From contig NZ_QGDL01000023.1 of NCBI RefSeq assembly GCF_003149245.1, forward strand, positions 1 to 57,960: a stretch of DNA of 57,960 nt. Reading direction: 5' to 3'. A program made the translations under genes and the position numbers. Of this stretch, positions 46,419-54,335 are shown piece after piece; the first letter of the stretch is position 1, and each line of letters opens with the position of its first letter. This DNA is from Faecalicatena orotica (lineage in GTDB: Bacteria > Bacillota > Clostridia > Lachnospirales > Lachnospiraceae). The notes beneath the pieces are model-generated. The model was given only the letters and a program-made list of their open reading frames with translations. It searched no databases and had not been told where the DNA came from.

Positions 46419-47945
46419 TTATAAAAACGCCTCCTTAATCTTTGCCGTTATCGTGGGCGCCGGGTTGCAAAAGTCCGAATAATAGAACTGTACCTTCGTC
46501 TCTCCCGGTGGAGCTTTAAAGTATTTACTCCCTATCTGCTCATCATCCATACTGGCAATCCCATTCACATAAACCTTCGTGGCAGACCCGTCTACATATA
46601 CCGTACTTCCCGCCCGATAACGGTTCGGAATGTCATACCAGTATCCTACGTTGTCTTTTTGAAATAAAACATTGTGGAAATACATCCTTGCAACCAGATT
46701 TCCTGCACCGCGTGTTCCCCACTGCCCTAAAAAAATAGTTACTGTCTTTGCTTTCACATTCTTCAGTGCCGGAACCCGATACTGATATTTCTTTCCTCCG
46801 AAACAAAATTCAAACAATTCTCCGCTTTTTCGGATATATATATTCGTTCCCACATTATTCGCTGTAACAGACCACGCCGTGGGTTCATATTTGATCCTGT
46901 TCTTCTCCTGTAGCTGGACCAGCATGACTGCGGCTGCCTGATTCGTATTGGTTGCCTTTTTTAAAATATGTATGGATGCTAAATGCTGCCCGCTTTCGTC
47001 ACCGACAACAAATTCCAGCAGCCCCGTCTGCGGGACTTTTCCTGTTTCAAACCAGATTTTTGACTGTGCTAAAAAGTTTGCAGCGCCAATCTCACCATTG
47101 GAATCCGCCGGCAGTGTAACCATCTTGCTGGCCCCGTGCCAGTTATTCCCGCTCCCGACACTGTTCAGTGCCAGCGCCGGCTGGCCGTTAACCGTCACTG
47201 TCTTAAATGTCCCGTTTTTCGGGAAATTCTCAGTCAGAATGCCCTGTCCGTCTGTCATAGCCCCCATCTCAGATGGATTCTTATAATTAAACAGTTCCTG
47301 TGATTTCTGGCGTATCTCCGCATCAACTTCATCCGCCGATCCAAGCTGGATTACCCCGTACTCACTTACAATTCCCACATATCCATTCTCGTGCCCATGT
47401 GTAATTGTATAATCAATCGGTACCTCTTTCGTCCCATTATTCACAATCACAGCCTCCAGCACCCCGTCCTGATTCACCGCTGCCGGAAATGTCTTCTCCA
47501 CTACAGAATGTTTATATGGATCCGCACAGTATATATCAAATTTCCCTGTTACACTCAGCTGCCCCTCCGATACTTCGTCAACTGTACTCTTCGTACCAAC
47601 AAAGTATTTGTCAGGCTCGTCATAAAAGACAAGCCTGGCCTCCTCCTGATTGAGAATCTGATTGAGTTTATTAAACTTCTCCCGGAATTCTTCCGGGGTG
47701 TCTGACTTAAGCGCAAACGCAACAGTGATAACCCGTGGGATATTCCTCTTATACTGGAACTCAGTACCGTCTGAATTACCAATCTGGCGGTCTTGTATTT
47801 CAGATTCCAGAAGTTCGCGCCCTGTAACATACAGGGTACGATATCCTTTAATCTCATTCTCAATATAAACTCCGTTTATATTAAGTGCCTCGGCGGGAAG
47901 ACTATTACTTTCATGCTGTCCCGTTATATCAATAAATTCATACAT
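46419..47945 (-). CDS. Distal tail protein (Dit)
   Basis: 508 residues. N-terminal belt domain typical of Dit (YRTLYVTGRELLESEIQDRQ, YKRNIPRVITVAFALKSDTPEEFREKFNKLNQIL, then the FYDEPDKYFVG turn) followed by a long C-terminal carbohydrate-binding-like insertion, which makes it an evolved Dit. It joins the tube end to the baseplate hub. Sits in the fixed order tape measure-Dit-Tal and abuts both neighbours. Confidence 0.83.
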   Translation of the reverse strand: MYEFIDITGQHESNSLPAEALNINGVYIENEIKGYRTLYVTGRELLESEIQDRQIGNSDGTEFQYKRNIPRVITVAFALKSDTPEEFREKFNKLNQILNQEEARLVFYDEPDKYFVGTKSTVDEVSEGQLSVTGKFDIYCADPYKHSVVEKTFPAAVNQDGVLEAVIVNNGTKEVPIDYTITHGHENGYVGIVSEYGVIQLGSADEVDAEIRQKSQELFNYKNPSEMGAMTDGQGILTENFPKNGTFKTVTVNGQPALALNSVGSGNNWHGASKMVTLPADSNGEIGAANFLAQSKIWFETGKVPQTGLLEFVVGDESGQHLASIHILKKATNTNQAAAVMLVQLQEKNRIKYEPTAWSVTANNVGTNIYIRKSGELFEFCFGGKKYQYRVPALKNVKAKTVTIFLGQWGTRGAGNLVARMYFHNVLFQKDNVGYWYDIPNRYRAGSTVYVDGSATKVYVNGIASMDDEQIGSKYFKAPPGETKVQFYYSDFCNPAPTITAKIKEAFL

Positions 47946-50662
47946 TATCTATAGCCTCCCATCCATTGTTTAAGCTTTGCTCTTTTAGCAAGTTCTTCCT
48001 GTGTATACACTGCACTGCCTTTCGCAATCTCCCTGCCCTCTAAAGTCACTGGTACTTCGAGCACATACGTTTTATTGCTCTGCTCTTTCACAGCTTCCCT
48101 GATACCATTCATCGCTTCTCTCATATATGAACCCACACTGCCTGTCCCCTCAAATCCCAACGCTGATACGCCACAATTTATGTGATATGTACCTGGCGAC
48201 CCGAGAAAATCAGATGCCGTGATCGGCTGCATTGCCTCTGCAAGCGCATTACTTGCACTCTGAACCTTCGGCAGCATATTCAGCATTCCGATAGCAGGAC
48301 CCATTCCGGCATACTCACCGATTTTTTTAGTAACTTTTGATGGTGAATTAATATCCAATGCACTTCTCATTGTGGCAGCTATTCGATTTGCAATAGAATA
48401 CGCAGCTGCAACTGCCTGCGACTCTCCTGTCAGCAGACCGCTTGTCAGGCCAGACATTGCAAATTCTCCAACTAAAAAGAGTTTTGACGGTAACGTATCA
48501 AATGTTGCTTTGATCTGGCTTACACCCGTGAATGCCGCAATACTCGCAAAGGCCATTCCACTTTGCACAGCAGATACAAAACTTGACATTGCCTCAGCCA
48601 CTTTAGCATTCACGCTATCCATCGCTGATGTAACAGTATTCTGGATTGCACTGAAGCAATTCTGGTAAGAAACCATGATACTACTTAACCCATCTGTAGA
48701 CATAAGCTGTACACTGCCCATTGCATTATTTATATTTCCTGCCATATTCCCGGTTTCTGTCGATGCAGTGGCATTCATATTTGCAAGTGCGTTCGCCACG
48801 TTATCGCTCATTAGTGCCGTACTTGCAGATGTGTCAGCACTCATAGTACCAAAGTTCATTTTCACGGACTCTCCGGCCTCTAATGTACTGGCCTTCATAC
48901 TTTCCGAAAGTTCCTGCATTTTTGCCTTTGTATTCTCTGCACCTTCTTCACTTTTCCCGGTAATAAAATCCCATAATCCAGAGAAAAGTCCCTTGATGCC
49001 CTCTACGACTGAAGTCAATATCTCAGGTATCGCATTGATAAGTCCTTCACCCAGCGATTTTATGATATTCCAGCCTGCCGCTAAAATTTCAGGCAGCATC
49101 TGGGCAATACCGGTAACTAACATCAATATGATCTGAACTCCTGCAAGAATAATCTGTGGCAGATTCTCAACGATCCCCATGATCAAAGACTGTATCATCT
49201 GGGCAGCCGATGAAAGAATCTGTGGTAAACTATTCACTAATCCCTGTATTAGCATGGCTATAATCTGTACGCCTGCCTGTAAGATAACAGGTAAATTTTG
49301 AGAAATGGTATCAATAATCATTGCCATTCCTTGTAACGCTGCCGCAATAAGTGTTGGTAATGCCTGTATTAACCCTTGTGCCAGATTTATAAGGATCATG
49401 ATGCCCATTGAAATAATCGTCGGTAAATTTGAAGTTATGGCATTAGTCAGTGTACTGATTATCTCCATAACAGAACTCATTAGCAAATCCATGTTTCCCA
49501 TAACACCATCAACAAGGCTCATTATTACCTGAAGCCCCAGAATCAGTATTTGCGGCAGCATTGATATGGCAGTTGTTACCAATGTGGTGATCAGGTTTAT
49601 AGCTGCCGGAATCATCTGGGGGAGATTTGCGGTCAATCCACTAATAAGAGCCGTAACGATTTGCAGCCCTCCGGATGCAACAGCTGGTATATTTGCCTGC
49701 ATCATATTCATTAAGCTGACAAGAAGGGTACCTCCCATATTTGCAAGTTCTGGTATTTTGCTTGTAATACCGGATACCAGCCCCTGTATAATTTCAGGCC
49801 CTTTTGTTGTTACCATTTGGATGACCTCATCAATCTGTCCTCCAAACTGCCCCTGTAATACCCCAAGACCTACAAGAGCCAGCCCCGCAAGTGAAGCCGG
49901 ACCTACTGATTTTGCAGCAACTCCCATCACTTTTGTAAGTCCGGTAACCATCCCATTCATAGACTTTACGCCTACATCTGCAGTTTTTGATAATCCGGTT
50001 CCAATCTTACTGACTACATCTGGCAGTTTTCTGGATTTTTCCCCAATATTATCAATTACCTTCCATATCTTAGGTGCATCTTTATCAAAACGCCCAGTCA
50101 TAGCGCTAAATTCAAACGATGCTTTACCGATTTTATTTCCAAACATCATAAAACTGCCTTTTGCTATCGGGCCGATATTCCGTATCCTCTGCTCCAGACT
50201 ATCTGGAATAAGCCCCTGCAGACTTTTTTTAACACCTGGAATCCCGTCAAAACCACTTTTTAAACTTCCCTTCATTTTCTCCAGCTGTTCATTAGCAATT
50301 TTTATCTTTCCACTTCCAAAATCCTTCATTTTAGAGAGAACCGTTTCAACTTTAGTACCGACCTTACCTGTTTGGTCCACTATAGATTTAAACTTTTTTA
50401 AAAGGTCGTCTGCCGGTTTCGATATCTCATTCATCAATGCAGTCACATTTCCGAATGACTTTTGAAAATCATCTGTAATCTGTGAGAAAAAATTCCCCGA
50501 ACCTGCGGCAGTTTCGACTTTACTCTCAACTCCCGAGACCATATCTGAAGCTGCTTTAGAAGCACTCTGGAGGGCCTCTAATGATTTCACCGCGCTATTG
50601 ATTGTGCCTGTAAAGCCATTATCTACTGCGCTTAATACCACCTGTACACTATAGCTCTCCAT
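47945..50662 (-). CDS. Tail tape measure protein
   Basis: 905 residues. Helical N-terminus, a long glycine-rich hydrophobic centre with repeated LPQIL/LPTII/IITLV patterns (about residues 300-580), and the closing ALDINSPSKVTKKIGEYAGMGPAIGM typical of tape measure C-termini. Sets tail length (by the usual 0.15 nm per residue, roughly 130-140 nm; inference). Overlaps the chaperone T frame by 14 bases. Confidence 0.9.
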   Translation of the reverse strand: MESYSVQVVLSAVDNGFTGTINSAVKSLEALQSASKAASDMVSGVESKVETAAGSGNFFSQITDDFQKSFGNVTALMNEISKPADDLLKKFKSIVDQTGKVGTKVETVLSKMKDFGSGKIKIANEQLEKMKGSLKSGFDGIPGVKKSLQGLIPDSLEQRIRNIGPIAKGSFMMFGNKIGKASFEFSAMTGRFDKDAPKIWKVIDNIGEKSRKLPDVVSKIGTGLSKTADVGVKSMNGMVTGLTKVMGVAAKSVGPASLAGLALVGLGVLQGQFGGQIDEVIQMVTTKGPEIIQGLVSGITSKIPELANMGGTLLVSLMNMMQANIPAVASGGLQIVTALISGLTANLPQMIPAAINLITTLVTTAISMLPQILILGLQVIMSLVDGVMGNMDLLMSSVMEIISTLTNAITSNLPTIISMGIMILINLAQGLIQALPTLIAAALQGMAMIIDTISQNLPVILQAGVQIIAMLIQGLVNSLPQILSSAAQMIQSLIMGIVENLPQIILAGVQIILMLVTGIAQMLPEILAAGWNIIKSLGEGLINAIPEILTSVVEGIKGLFSGLWDFITGKSEEGAENTKAKMQELSESMKASTLEAGESVKMNFGTMSADTSASTALMSDNVANALANMNATASTETGNMAGNINNAMGSVQLMSTDGLSSIMVSYQNCFSAIQNTVTSAMDSVNAKVAEAMSSFVSAVQSGMAFASIAAFTGVSQIKATFDTLPSKLFLVGEFAMSGLTSGLLTGESQAVAAAYSIANRIAATMRSALDINSPSKVTKKIGEYAGMGPAIGMLNMLPKVQSASNALAEAMQPITASDFLGSPGTYHINCGVSALGFEGTGSVGSYMREAMNGIREAVKEQSNKTYVLEVPVTLEGREIAKGSAVYTQEELAKRAKLKQWMGGYR

Positions 50663-51382
50663 TTATTTTCCTCCTTTCCATAAATTCAATATATCTGTCT
50701 GCAGCCCTGGAAGAAGGCTTCCTTTCTAGTTTCTTCCCCAGCACATTTTTTAGGCGATTCTCATAGTTGAAAAAGTCCTCGAACCTTTTATATACAGGTT
50801 CAGAACGAGTTTTTCCCTTTCTTCTTTCCGCTTTTATTTCTCTGTTTACCCAGGCCTGAAGATATATCCTATACTCATCGTCCACTGTTTTAAGACGATA
50901 TGCTCTCATTCTCAGTTCATATTCATAAAATGTCATGCAGTCAATATCGTTCATCTTAGTCATCCCAAGTAAGCGAAAACAATTAACTACAATTTCCTCA
51001 TATGTCTCTTCTGACGTTTGACAGCTTATCTCTTCTTCTGTTTCTCCAATTCCTCCGTGAGCTGCTTCATCTTTAGTCTGGTAGCATTTTCCTTTTTTAG
51101 TTCACTGATCACCTCGTCAAACAGCTTTTCGATGTCCTCACAGTTCTCGACATATTCATCAATATCACTGACAGCCGGCCTGACCTTCTGTGTACAGGTT
51201 CCTGCATAAATCACCTCTGACAAGGCAACCGTATCGTAAGTAAACAGCATTGGAATCTTAAGTTCTAGGCCGGCGCCAAACTTTGCCCCTTCCTTCACAA
51301 AATAATTAGCCTTATCCAGCTCACGTATAAATTTAATCCCAAAATGTACCTCAAATTCTTTATCTCTTATATTTAAAACCAT
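50649..51382 (-). CDS. Tail assembly chaperone G-T fusion by -1 frameshift
   Basis: Read through the slippery site A AAA AAG (51092-51098), the G frame (97 residues) joins a T frame that stays open for 147 codons to 50649, giving about 244 residues. The T part starts GKCYQTKDEAAHGG and contains EEIVVNCFRLLGMTKMNDID and YEYELRMRAYRLK. The separate 104-codon ATG frame at 50963 has no clear ribosome site (TTACTTGGG precedes it), and its family-like sequence begins upstream of that ATG. G and G-T proteins hold the tape measure during tube assembly; a ratio set by frameshifting is conserved in long-tailed phages. Confidence 0.8.
51026..51382 (-). CDS. Tail assembly chaperone G
   Basis: 118 residues from the ATG at 51382 with CAGGAGGT upstream (a longer frame to 51433 lacks a ribosome site). 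Helical protein ending in a charged coil (EELEKQKKR). It stands between the tube protein and tape measure, the fixed place of the G/G-T chaperones. It is the zero-frame product of the frameshift pair. Confidence 0.82.
   Translation of the reverse strand: MVLNIRDKEFEVHFGIKFIRELDKANYFVKEGAKFGAGLELKIPMLFTYDTVALSEVIYAGTCTQKVRPAVSDIDEYVENCEDIEKLFDEVISELKKENATRLKMKQLTEELEKQKKR
51092..51098 (-). other. Programmed -1 ribosomal frameshift site A AAA AAG
   Basis: In the G frame the codons are CTA AAA AAG, so the heptamer A AAA AAG is phased exactly as X XXY YYZ. This is the most efficient -1 slippery sequence in bacteria, also used in E. coli dnaX. No stop occurs in the -1 frame from here to 50649. 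Confidence 0.82.
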
Positions 51383-51495
51383 ATATATTACCTCCTGTAT
51401 TTTATTTAAGTACTCACGGAAACTCAGCCACATAAAATGTGGAAAAGAGTTTCCGTGAGTGCTAAGTTGTTAAAGAAAGTGGTGTTTCCACTCTT

Positions 51496-52026
51496 TTAAG
51501 CTCCTGCACCTGTTTTCTTAGTATCAGAGAAAACATAATCTGCAATTTCCTGCTGCTCTGTAGTTACAGTCACATCACCGCGCTTACCTGAACCATTAAT
51601 TCCGAATGTCAGAGAACACTCCACATAATTTTCTGCTGAAGAAGTTTTCTCAAAACTTGTTAAATATCCCTGAAAATACATTCCCTTAAATGTTCCATCA
51701 GCTGACCCTTTCTCTGCAAGATTTGCCTCCCAGATCTCGATCAGTTCATCTGCATCCATTGCATCTTCCAGTTTATCGATCATAACATCACCTTCTGTCA
51801 GAATAGTGGTCGCTGTAACCTCAACTTCTGCTGCACCCGGCGTGCGGATGGAACCATCCTTAGTCGCTGTTGTCTCAGCCTCTTTGCTCTTTGTTCTGCC
51901 ATTCTCTGTTGTAAATGCAAGAAGTGTTCCGTCACTTGCAGCCGCATCTTTCTTGATGCGGTATAAATATACGACTTTCTTTCCCTGTACAGCTTCTGCA
52001 AACATTTGTAAATTCATTTTTTCCAT
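51496..52026 (-). CDS. Major tail (tube) protein with Prp-type N-terminal motif
   Basis: 176 residues; like TP901-1/phi-13 type major tail proteins in size, in the KGMYFQGYLTSFEKTSS strand and the ECSLTFGINGSGKRG region. The N-terminus MEKMNLQMFAEAVQGKK carries the NLQxFA motif at which Prp cuts ribosomal protein L27 after nine residues; here cutting after Phe9 would leave AEAVQ. GGAGGT lies 9 bases before the ATG. Confidence 0.83.
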   Translation of the reverse strand: MEKMNLQMFAEAVQGKKVVYLYRIKKDAAASDGTLLAFTTENGRTKSKEAETTATKDGSIRTPGAAEVEVTATTILTEGDVMIDKLEDAMDADELIEIWEANLAEKGSADGTFKGMYFQGYLTSFEKTSSAENYVECSLTFGINGSGKRGDVTVTTEQQEIADYVFSDTKKTGAGA

Positions 52027-52292
52027 AGTAGTAATACCTCCATAAATTAAATTGAAACTCTGGCTTCAAAATGCTGTGAAGCAGGTTTGTTCGTTTAAAT
52101 TGTTAGTCATGATCCTCCAGTCAGCATCCCTTAAGAACCATGCAAATTTCTTGATTGTACCTTCATCTGCCGAATCAGGCAGTATCTTCAATTACTCTTA
52201 CATGGTGACCGTATCAATTTTCTGCCGGACTTTGTCCGAATATTGATTTTTTTATACATCTTCTGCCCCCTTTCTCATCTAAAGTTAAAATC
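52027..52292 (-). other. Gap between prp and tube protein, possible gene remnant
   Basis: 265 bases. The minus strand has two tiny frames, 52188-52259 (23 codons) and 52066-52191 (41 codons, TTG start overlapping the first stop; it contains DEGTIKKFAWFLRDADW). They do not look like a complete gene and may be left over from a lost connector or head gene. Ribosome site for the tube protein at 52036-52041. Confidence 0.4.
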
Positions 52293-52580
52293 TTATATGA
52301 TACAGATGTAGTCTGAATAAGCATCTGCAATCATGAAGATACCTGTAAAAAAAGAGTCTATTAAAACTTTTGACTTTTCCGATATCTTTTCATATCTCAC
52401 TATCGCCTTCCCCGGAGCCAGATTATATTCTATCTTGTCATCCGTTAAATTTAATATCCCCTTCACTAATGTCTGCAGTAATACGGATACACCCGCGCAT
52501 ACAATATCACTGCCCTGTACAGAATAGCCAGCATGTCCGCTGACTGTTATTTCATCCTTACAAATACATACACGAATCAA
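52293..52580 (-). CDS. Prp-type cysteine protease
   Basis: 95 residues, TTG start with AAGAGG upstream. Matches the Prp family: VSGHAGYSVQGSDIVCAGVS has the catalytic His16 and Cys28 at the 12-residue spacing of Prp. Housekeeping Prp lies between the L21 and L27 genes and trims L27; S. aureus Prp also matures proteins of phage 80alpha. Here the gene is the first of the tail operon, and the next gene begins with a Prp-like cleavage motif, which suggests processing of the tube protein. Confidence 0.85.
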   Translation of the reverse strand: MIRVCICKDEITVSGHAGYSVQGSDIVCAGVSVLLQTLVKGILNLTDDKIEYNLAPGKAIVRYEKISEKSKVLIDSFFTGIFMIADAYSDYICII

Positions 52581-52623
52581 TCCAATCCTCTTTTCTCTGA
52601 TCTTCTTTTTTTATCAGTGCACA

Positions 52624-52653
52624 ATAGTAGCATTTATGCAACAACGTGATCAA
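52624..52653 (-). promoter_or_regulatory. Predicted tail operon promoter with operator in its spacer
   Basis: TTGATC (52648-52653) and TACTAT (52624-52629) are 18 bases apart; GCATTTATGC (52630-52639), one of the four operator-like sites, fills the spacer. The transcript would start about 35 bases before the prp start codon. Confidence 0.55.
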
Positions 52654-52864
52654 AAAAAATTTCCACCGCCTCTTCTCTGCTCAAGGGAACTGCCTGTACA
52701 ATTTTATGTATCTCACCTATCGTCAGTTTATTCCCATTATCCTTCAGCTTTCTGTAAAGTGTACTCCTGTTCATCCCCGCTGAATCTGCAACCGCCTCCA
52801 GAGTTGTACCCCTCTCCACAATTTTAGCCTTCAGCTTTACCACATTTACAATCAAATCCGGCAA
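52634..52864 (-). CDS. Small helix-turn-helix (Cro-like) protein
   Basis: 76 residues, TTG start with GGGAGAG upstream. XRE-like helix-turn-helix in GTTLEAVADSAGMNRSTLYRKL. Divergent from the larger repressor, in the position of Cro. Its 3' end overlaps the tail operon promoter. It may be the activator or anti-repressor of the switch. Confidence 0.72.
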   Translation of the reverse strand: MPDLIVNVVKLKAKIVERGTTLEAVADSAGMNRSTLYRKLKDNGNKLTIGEIHKIVQAVPLSREEAVEIFFDHVVA

Positions 52865-52899
52865 TCTATCACTCTCCCTTGTTGTCAGTATTTTCAGTA

Positions 52900-52993
52900 G
52901 CGTTTATGCAACTCATGTCATTATACTACCTTACTCAGGCAAATAAGTCAATAGTAAAATAGCATTTACGCGATTAATATGTTGCGTTTTTGC
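52900..52993. promoter_or_regulatory. Divergent switch region with three operator-like sites
   Basis: Sites GCGTTTATGC (52900-52909), GCATTTACGC (52962-52971) and GCGTTTTTGC (52984-52993) share the consensus GCRTTTAYGC with the fourth site at 52630-52639. The repressor promoter (+) has TTGCGT at 52982-52987 and TATATT at 53005-53010, 17 apart, with a site over its -35 box. The Cro-like gene promoter (-) has TTGACT at 52946-52951 and TAGTAT at 52923-52928, 17 apart. Confidence 0.65.
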
Positions 52994-53032
52994 ATCTTAC
53001 ATGCTATATTATATTCAGGAGGTGTATACACA

Positions 53033-53521
53033 ATGTCCGATACAGGCGAGAGAATCAAACAAAGAAGAAAAGAAATGGGACTGACGGCGGACGTCCTTGC
53101 AGAGAAGCTAGGCGTGTCCCGCTCTACAATTTTCCGTTATGAAAAAGGGGATATTGATAAGATCCCCGCTGAGTCATTATCAATTATAGCCGCTGCATTA
53201 AACACAACCCCTGCCTATCTCATGGGTTGGAAAGATGACGGTCAGCAATTCTTTCATGGAATATCTGTTTTCCCTACAGTAGAAAAGACGAATCCCATTC
53301 CAAAGGGCAGCTATGAAGATCTGGTTATAACCGAGATGGAAAAAATGAATTCGAAGGGGAAGATAAGACTACTCGATACAGCCCGGGAGATGACATGCAA
53401 CCCGCTGTATAATGATAACTATGAATTAGAAGTCAGGGCAGCCCATACAAGGACTGATATCGAAGTAACGAAAGATATGATAAAACATGATGATAATATC
53501 ATGGATGATGAAAATTTTTAA
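53033..53521 (+). CDS. XRE family repressor of the tailocin
   Basis: 162 residues from the ATG at 53033 (AGGAGGTG upstream; a longer frame to 52979 is not supported). N-terminal helix-turn-helix ERIKQRRKEMGLTADVLAEK and LGVSRSTIFRYEKGDIDKIP, then a helical C-terminus without an S24 self-cleavage domain. Together with the downstream ImmA-like protease it fits the ImmR/ImmA type of switch, in which the protease destroys the repressor. Confidence 0.82.
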   Translation: MSDTGERIKQRRKEMGLTADVLAEKLGVSRSTIFRYEKGDIDKIPAESLSIIAAALNTTPAYLMGWKDDGQQFFHGISVFPTVEKTNPIPKGSYEDLVITEMEKMNSKGKIRLLDTAREMTCNPLYNDNYELEVRAAHTRTDIEVTKDMIKHDDNIMDDENF

Positions 53522-53576
53522 AAGTCCCGTTTAAAGGACAGGCTATATGTTATATTTAATTTGGAGGTGTTGACTA

Positions 53577-54038
53577 ATGAACAACTACGAAACACTTTTA
53601 GACGAGGCCTGTGAAAACGGTTTAACTGTAAAAGAAAAGCCCCTCATATCCAGCAACGGACGTATAAAAGGAAAAAAGATTGCAATCCGTAAGGATATTG
53701 ACACAGACGCTGAAAAAGCCTGCACACTTGCTGAAGAACTTGGTCACTATCATACGACCGTGGGAGACATTATGGATATGTCAGACGCCTGGAACCGCAA
53801 ACAGGAACGGCAGGCAAGACTGGATGGCTATAACAGGCTGATTGGTTTAAAGGGGCTGATCAGCGCATTCGAACACGGATACAGAAACTGGCATGACACA
53901 GCCCAGTATCTGGATGTAACAGAAGAATATCTACGGGAATGTATTGATTGCTACCGCGATAAATACGGAATGATAACCACGGTGGATAACTACTGGATCA
54001 TGTTCATCCCACATTTTGGGATAGGCCGAATCGTTTAA
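53577..54038 (+). CDS. ImmA/IrrE family protein, predicted metalloprotease
   Basis: 153 residues. ImmA-type active-site region KACTLAEELGHYHTTVGDI: the usual HExxH reads EELGH, so the first His is Glu while the downstream HYH is kept, as in many phage-borne members. The C-terminal helices contain HDTAQYLDVTEEYLRECID. It is the likely trigger that inactivates the repressor. GGAGGTG upstream. Confidence 0.8.
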   Translation: MNNYETLLDEACENGLTVKEKPLISSNGRIKGKKIAIRKDIDTDAEKACTLAEELGHYHTTVGDIMDMSDAWNRKQERQARLDGYNRLIGLKGLISAFEHGYRNWHDTAQYLDVTEEYLRECIDCYRDKYGMITTVDNYWIMFIPHFGIGRIV

Positions 54039-54142
54039 AGGAACTCTGAGTATTATCGAACAAAATGTGGTGTTTTCTCTGATAATTTTTCTGCCATACA
54101 TACTTTCTGTCAGTTCGGGACATTCTATACCGAGGTGATTTT

Positions 54143-54298
54143 ATGGCATCTTACGTGGCTCCCGAATTAAGGGACAAATTTGAATCTTTACCAATCAATT
54201 TGAAAAACTGTATCCTCGAGAAAAATGTCCAGTTAAAGACAATTCATGATTTAATTCGTGTTCTCGAAGATATAGTTGCGGAAGGAGAAGCAGAGTAA
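54143..54298 (+). CDS. Small protein of the tailocin switch, 51 residues
   Basis: ATG with GAGGTGAT 5 bases upstream. The product starts MASYVAPELRDKFESLP and has two amphipathic helices, ending in VAEGEAE. No family recognised with confidence. Its good ribosome site, the ImmA gene 104 bases upstream and the terminator that begins in its last codons support a real gene. Confidence 0.6.
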   Translation: MASYVAPELRDKFESLPINLKNCILEKNVQLKTIHDLIRVLEDIVAEGEAE

Positions 54299-54310
54299 TC
54301 TGCTTCTTTT
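54287..54310 (+). terminator. Terminator of the repressor-ImmA operon
   Basis: GAAGCAGA pairs perfectly with TCTGCTTC around the loop GTAA, then TTTTTC. The stem begins inside the last codons of the 51-residue gene. Confidence 0.88.
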
Positions 54311-54335
54311 TCTTCTTCCCGCCGTATTCCTGCCT

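Larger units (their letters stand above)
37645..54298. mobile_element. F-type (flexible, headless) tailocin / monocin-like cluster
   Basis: A 16.6-kb block with a full siphovirus-type tail set, lysis genes and a repressor module, but no integrase, recombinase, terminase, portal, capsid, scaffold or replication gene. Every tail component sits in canonical order on the minus strand: Prp protease, tube protein, chaperones G and G-T, tape measure, Dit, Tal, fibre, small membrane protein, holin, endolysin. A divergent repressor and ImmA-like protease lie at its head. The ends abut housekeeping genes (gmk-like at one end, holB at the other) that form one operon in Bacillus. This fits a domesticated tail bacteriocin, like Listeria monocins, better than an intact prophage. 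A decayed prophage that lost its head genes remains possible, but all tail frames are open. Confidence 0.75.

Noticed and set aside
48372-50465. Long plus-strand frames opposite the tape measure gene
   Set aside because: Low-complexity hydrophobic shadows; the minus strand carries a canonical tape measure protein with ribosome site and overlap.
50649-50963. Independent 104-residue gene
   Set aside because: No ribosome site before its ATG, and protein-like sequence continues upstream in frame to the slippery heptamer; better explained as the T part of a frameshift product.
37645-54298. Intact prophage
   Set aside because: No integrase, terminase, portal, capsid, scaffold or replication gene, and no att-like direct repeats seen at both ends.
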